From Gemmatimonadota bacterium (lineage in GTDB: Bacteria; Gemmatimonadota; Gemmatimonadetes; Gemmatimonadales; Gemmatimonadaceae), in the NCBI GenBank assembly GCA_027346425.1, contig DAIESF010000391.1, forward strand, positions 1 through 36,385: DNA of 36,385 nt, read 5' to 3'. The notes under the pieces are model-generated. The model made no database searches and was not told the DNA's origin. It was given only the letters and a program-made list of their open reading frames with translations. Positions 32,733 through 36,385 of this stretch are shown piece by piece (positions within the stretch are counted from its first letter, which is position 1; each line of letters opens with the position of its first letter). A program made the translations under genes and the position numbers.

Positions 32733-33550
32733 CCGATCGCCTCCCCGGGAGGCTGGTCCTCCTCGGGCACCCGGTCGCGCACTCGCTCTCCCCCGCATTC
32801 CAGAACGCGGCGCTCCGGCACGCCGGCATTCCACTCACGTACCAGGTGCTCGACGTCGCTCCCGACTCCCTGACCGACGTTCTCCAGGGCCTCCGGGAGC
32901 AGCACGCGGCGGGGAACGTTACCATCCCACACAAGGAAGCGGTCGCGCTCGCCTGTGGCGAACTGACGCCACTCGCCCAGCGCGCCGCCGCCGTGAACAC
33001 CTTCTGGACCCGTGACGACGGGACCCTCGTCGGTGACAATACCGATGTCGCCGGTTTCGAGGCGCTGGCCGACGCTCTCGGGGTCGTGCGCGAGCGGTGC
33101 GCCGTCGCCTGCTTCGGGAGCGGTGGCGCGGCCTCGGCGGTATGCGCGGCCGTTGAGCGATGGCCGGGTGCCGTGGTGACGCTGACTGCGCGCTCGCTGC
33201 CCCGCGCCCGTCTCCTCGCGCAGCGATTCGAGGCGAGTGTGCGGGTGGCGGAGAGCCCGCGCGAGGCGTTGGCCGGCGCGAATCTCGTCGTGAACGCCAC
33301 GCCGATCGGCTTGCGCGACGACTCGCTCCCTGTCGCGATATCCGACCTCCCGCGTGACGCCCGCGTGATGGACCTGGTTTATCGTCCCGGTGAGACGCGC
33401 TGGGTTCGCGCGGCCCGGGAGGCGGGGCACGTCGCTGGTGATGGGCGCGAGATGCTCCTGCATCAGGGGGCGGCCGCGTTCGTGCGGTGGTTTCACCGTC
33501 CCCCCGATCTCGGCATCATGCGAAGGGCGCTGGAGGCGGCGGCCGCATAG
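32729..33550 (+). CDS. aroE: Shikimate dehydrogenase
   Basis: A 273-residue NADP-dependent enzyme reducing 3-dehydroshikimate to shikimate in aromatic amino-acid synthesis. The substrate-binding LLGHPVAHSLSPAFQNAALRHAG, catalytic Lys in GNVTIPHKEAV and Asp in DNTDVAGFEAL are present. The nucleotide motif is CFGSGGAASAVCAAV, followed by VVNATPIGLRDDSLP and the C-terminal GREMLLHQGAAAFVRWF. The GTG start overlaps the upstream phosphatase stop by 3 nt, and the upstream extension in the ORF track lies within that gene. Confidence 0.95.
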   Translation: MTDRLPGRLVLLGHPVAHSLSPAFQNAALRHAGIPLTYQVLDVAPDSLTDVLQGLREQHAAGNVTIPHKEAVALACGELTPLAQRAAAVNTFWTRDDGTLVGDNTDVAGFEALADALGVVRERCAVACFGSGGAASAVCAAVERWPGAVVTLTARSLPRARLLAQRFEASVRVAESPREALAGANLVVNATPIGLRDDSLPVAISDLPRDARVMDLVYRPGETRWVRAAREAGHVAGDGREMLLHQGAAAFVRWFHRPPDLGIMRRALEAAAA

Positions 33551-33586
33551 CCGCCAACTTCCTGCTTTCGGGGAGGGTGTGGAGGC

Positions 33587-35375
<1,789 letters not shown>

Positions 35376-35383
35376 GCGTCCTC

Positions 35384-36385
35384 ATGAACAAGAAGACCAT
35401 CCGCGACCTCGGCGACGCCGAGCTGCGCGGCCACCGGGCGCTGGTGCGCGTCGACTTCAACGTTCCGCTCGACGAGGCAGGGAACGTGACCGACGACACC
35501 CGCATCGTCGCCGCCCTCCCTACGCTCGAATACCTGGCCGGGCGCGGGGCCCGGGTCGTGTTGCTGTCGCACCTCGGGCGTCCGAAGGGAGGGCCCGATC
35601 CGAAGTACTCGCTCTCCCCGGCCGCCCGGCGCCTCGCCGAGCTCACGAAGCATCCGGTGACGTTTCACGGCTCCTCGGCCGACGAGGCGGCGGTCGCCGC
35701 CACCCGCGCGTTAGGCGACGGTGACATCCTCCTCCTCGAGAACACCCGCTTTCACGCGGGCGAGGAGAAGAACGATGAGGCGCTGAGCCGTGCCTTCGCC
35801 GCGTTAGGCGACGTGTACGTCAACGATGCCTTCGGGTCGGCGCATCGTGCCCACGCCTCCACCGCCGGGGTGGCCGCCTTCCTCAAGCCGGCGGTGGCCG
35901 GCTTCCTCATGGAGCGCGAACTCGACTACCTCGGCAAGGCGATCGCCGAGCCGCGGCGCCCCTTCATCGCCATCCTCGGTGGTGCTAAGGTTTCGGGGAA
36001 GATCGACGTGATCGAAGCCCTCCTCCCAAAGGTCGATGGCCTTCTGATCGGCGGGGCGATGGCATGCACCTTCTTCAAGGCGATGGGGCTCGAGACCGGG
36101 AAGTCGCTGGTCGAGGCCGATCGCATCGGGCTCGCCGAGTCGCTGCTCGAACGTGCGGGCTACCGGCTCACCCTTCCGCATGACGCGGTCGTCTCCTCGT
36201 CGATGGACGATGGCAGCGCCGCCCACGCGACCAAGCGCGACGCGATCCCCGCCGACGAGGCGATGTTCGACATCGGCCCCGACACCACGCGCTCCTACGC
36301 GCGGGCCATCGCCTCGGCCAAGACGGTCTTGTGGAACGGGCCAATGGGCGTCTTCGAAAAGCCCCCGTTCAACGAGGGGACGTTG
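35384..36385 (+). CDS. pgk: Phosphoglycerate kinase, 3' end outside window
   Basis: The first 334 codons of phosphoglycerate kinase (typical length about 395-400). It is not in the ORF track because it has no stop before the window ends. The substrate-binding segments are LVRVDFNVPLDEAGNVTDDTRI, VVLLSHLGRPKGGPDPKYSLSPAARRL, LLLENTRFHAGEEKND, VNDAFGSAHRAHAST, FIAILGGAKVSGKI and VLWNGPMGVFEKPPFNEGT. No break is seen. It carries two CGTTAGGC copies 93 bp apart, both encoding Ala-Leu-Gly-Asp. Confidence 0.97.
   Translation, partial: MNKKTIRDLGDAELRGHRALVRVDFNVPLDEAGNVTDDTRIVAALPTLEYLAGRGARVVLLSHLGRPKGGPDPKYSLSPAARRLAELTKHPVTFHGSSADEAAVAATRALGDGDILLLENTRFHAGEEKNDEALSRAFAALGDVYVNDAFGSAHRAHASTAGVAAFLKPAVAGFLMERELDYLGKAIAEPRRPFIAILGGAKVSGKIDVIEALLPKVDGLLIGGAMACTFFKAMGLETGKSLVEADRIGLAESLLERAGYRLTLPHDAVVSSSMDDGSAAHATKRDAIPADEAMFDIGPDTTRSYARAIASAKTVLWNGPMGVFEKPPFNEGTL

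Overview
The window is about 36.4 kb of very GC-rich bacterial chromosome carrying mostly housekeeping genes. A Gram-negative-type envelope is implied by a TonB C-terminal-domain protein, an outer-membrane beta-barrel with a TonB-receptor plug, and a Spy-like periplasmic protein. GC content, gene style and order fit a member of Gemmatimonadota or a similar GC-rich phylum. This is an inference, because no 16S gene or other decisive marker is present. I see no prophage, insertion sequence, CRISPR array or defence island.

Layout. (1) 1-4162, plus strand: the 3' end of hypF, a nickel/cobalt-transporter-like membrane protein and a U32-family protein. (2) 4223-7666: a membrane-bound hybrid histidine kinase on the minus strand, divergent from a recQ helicase gene broken by one frameshift. 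(3) 7760-12840, plus strand: acyl-CoA dehydrogenase, an isoprenylcysteine-methyltransferase-like membrane protein, a roughly 410-bp gene-free stretch with a strong hairpin, RNase G/E, ribosomal proteins L21 and L27, and a small hypothetical. (4) 12974-16517, minus strand: two tandem exported amidohydrolase-fold proteins, of which the downstream one has lost its metal ligands, then a glycerophosphodiester phosphodiesterase. (5) 16613-18493, plus strand: an ECF sigma factor, a zinc-type anti-sigma factor, a Spy/CpxP-like protein and tRNA-Leu(CAA). (6) 18569-23830: a small TonB-domain protein (minus), then a 2-hydroxyacid dehydrogenase, leucyl aminopeptidase and a plug/beta-barrel protein with a heptad-repeat extension (plus). 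(7) 23868-36385, plus strand: a long compact series yicC-gmk-rpoZ-coaBC-udg-dnaB-radA-ispD-sua5, then a YwlE-like phosphatase, aroE, comF, gap and the start of pgk, which runs off the window.

Many junctions are translationally coupled (GTGA, ATGA, TGATG overlaps). Three promoters can be read with the same architecture (TTGA-type -35, 17-bp spacer, TANNTT -10) in front of rplU, tRNA-Leu and yicC. Convergent gene pairs are separated by strong hairpin terminators.

The most unusual signal is a dispersed octamer, CGTTAGGC. It occurs 14 times exactly, plus 4 times with a different last base, always inside coding regions. In 14 of the 18 cases it is read as NCG-TTA-GGN (Thr/Ser/Ala/Pro-Leu-Gly). 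Almost every in-frame TTA codon I can find in the window lies in this octamer. Other points worth a check are the frameshift in recQ, the catalytically empty amidohydrolase next to an intact one, the missing catalytic Cys in CoaBC, a His at a cluster-Cys position in the uracil-DNA glycosylase, and the heptad-then-pentad repeat in the outer-membrane protein.
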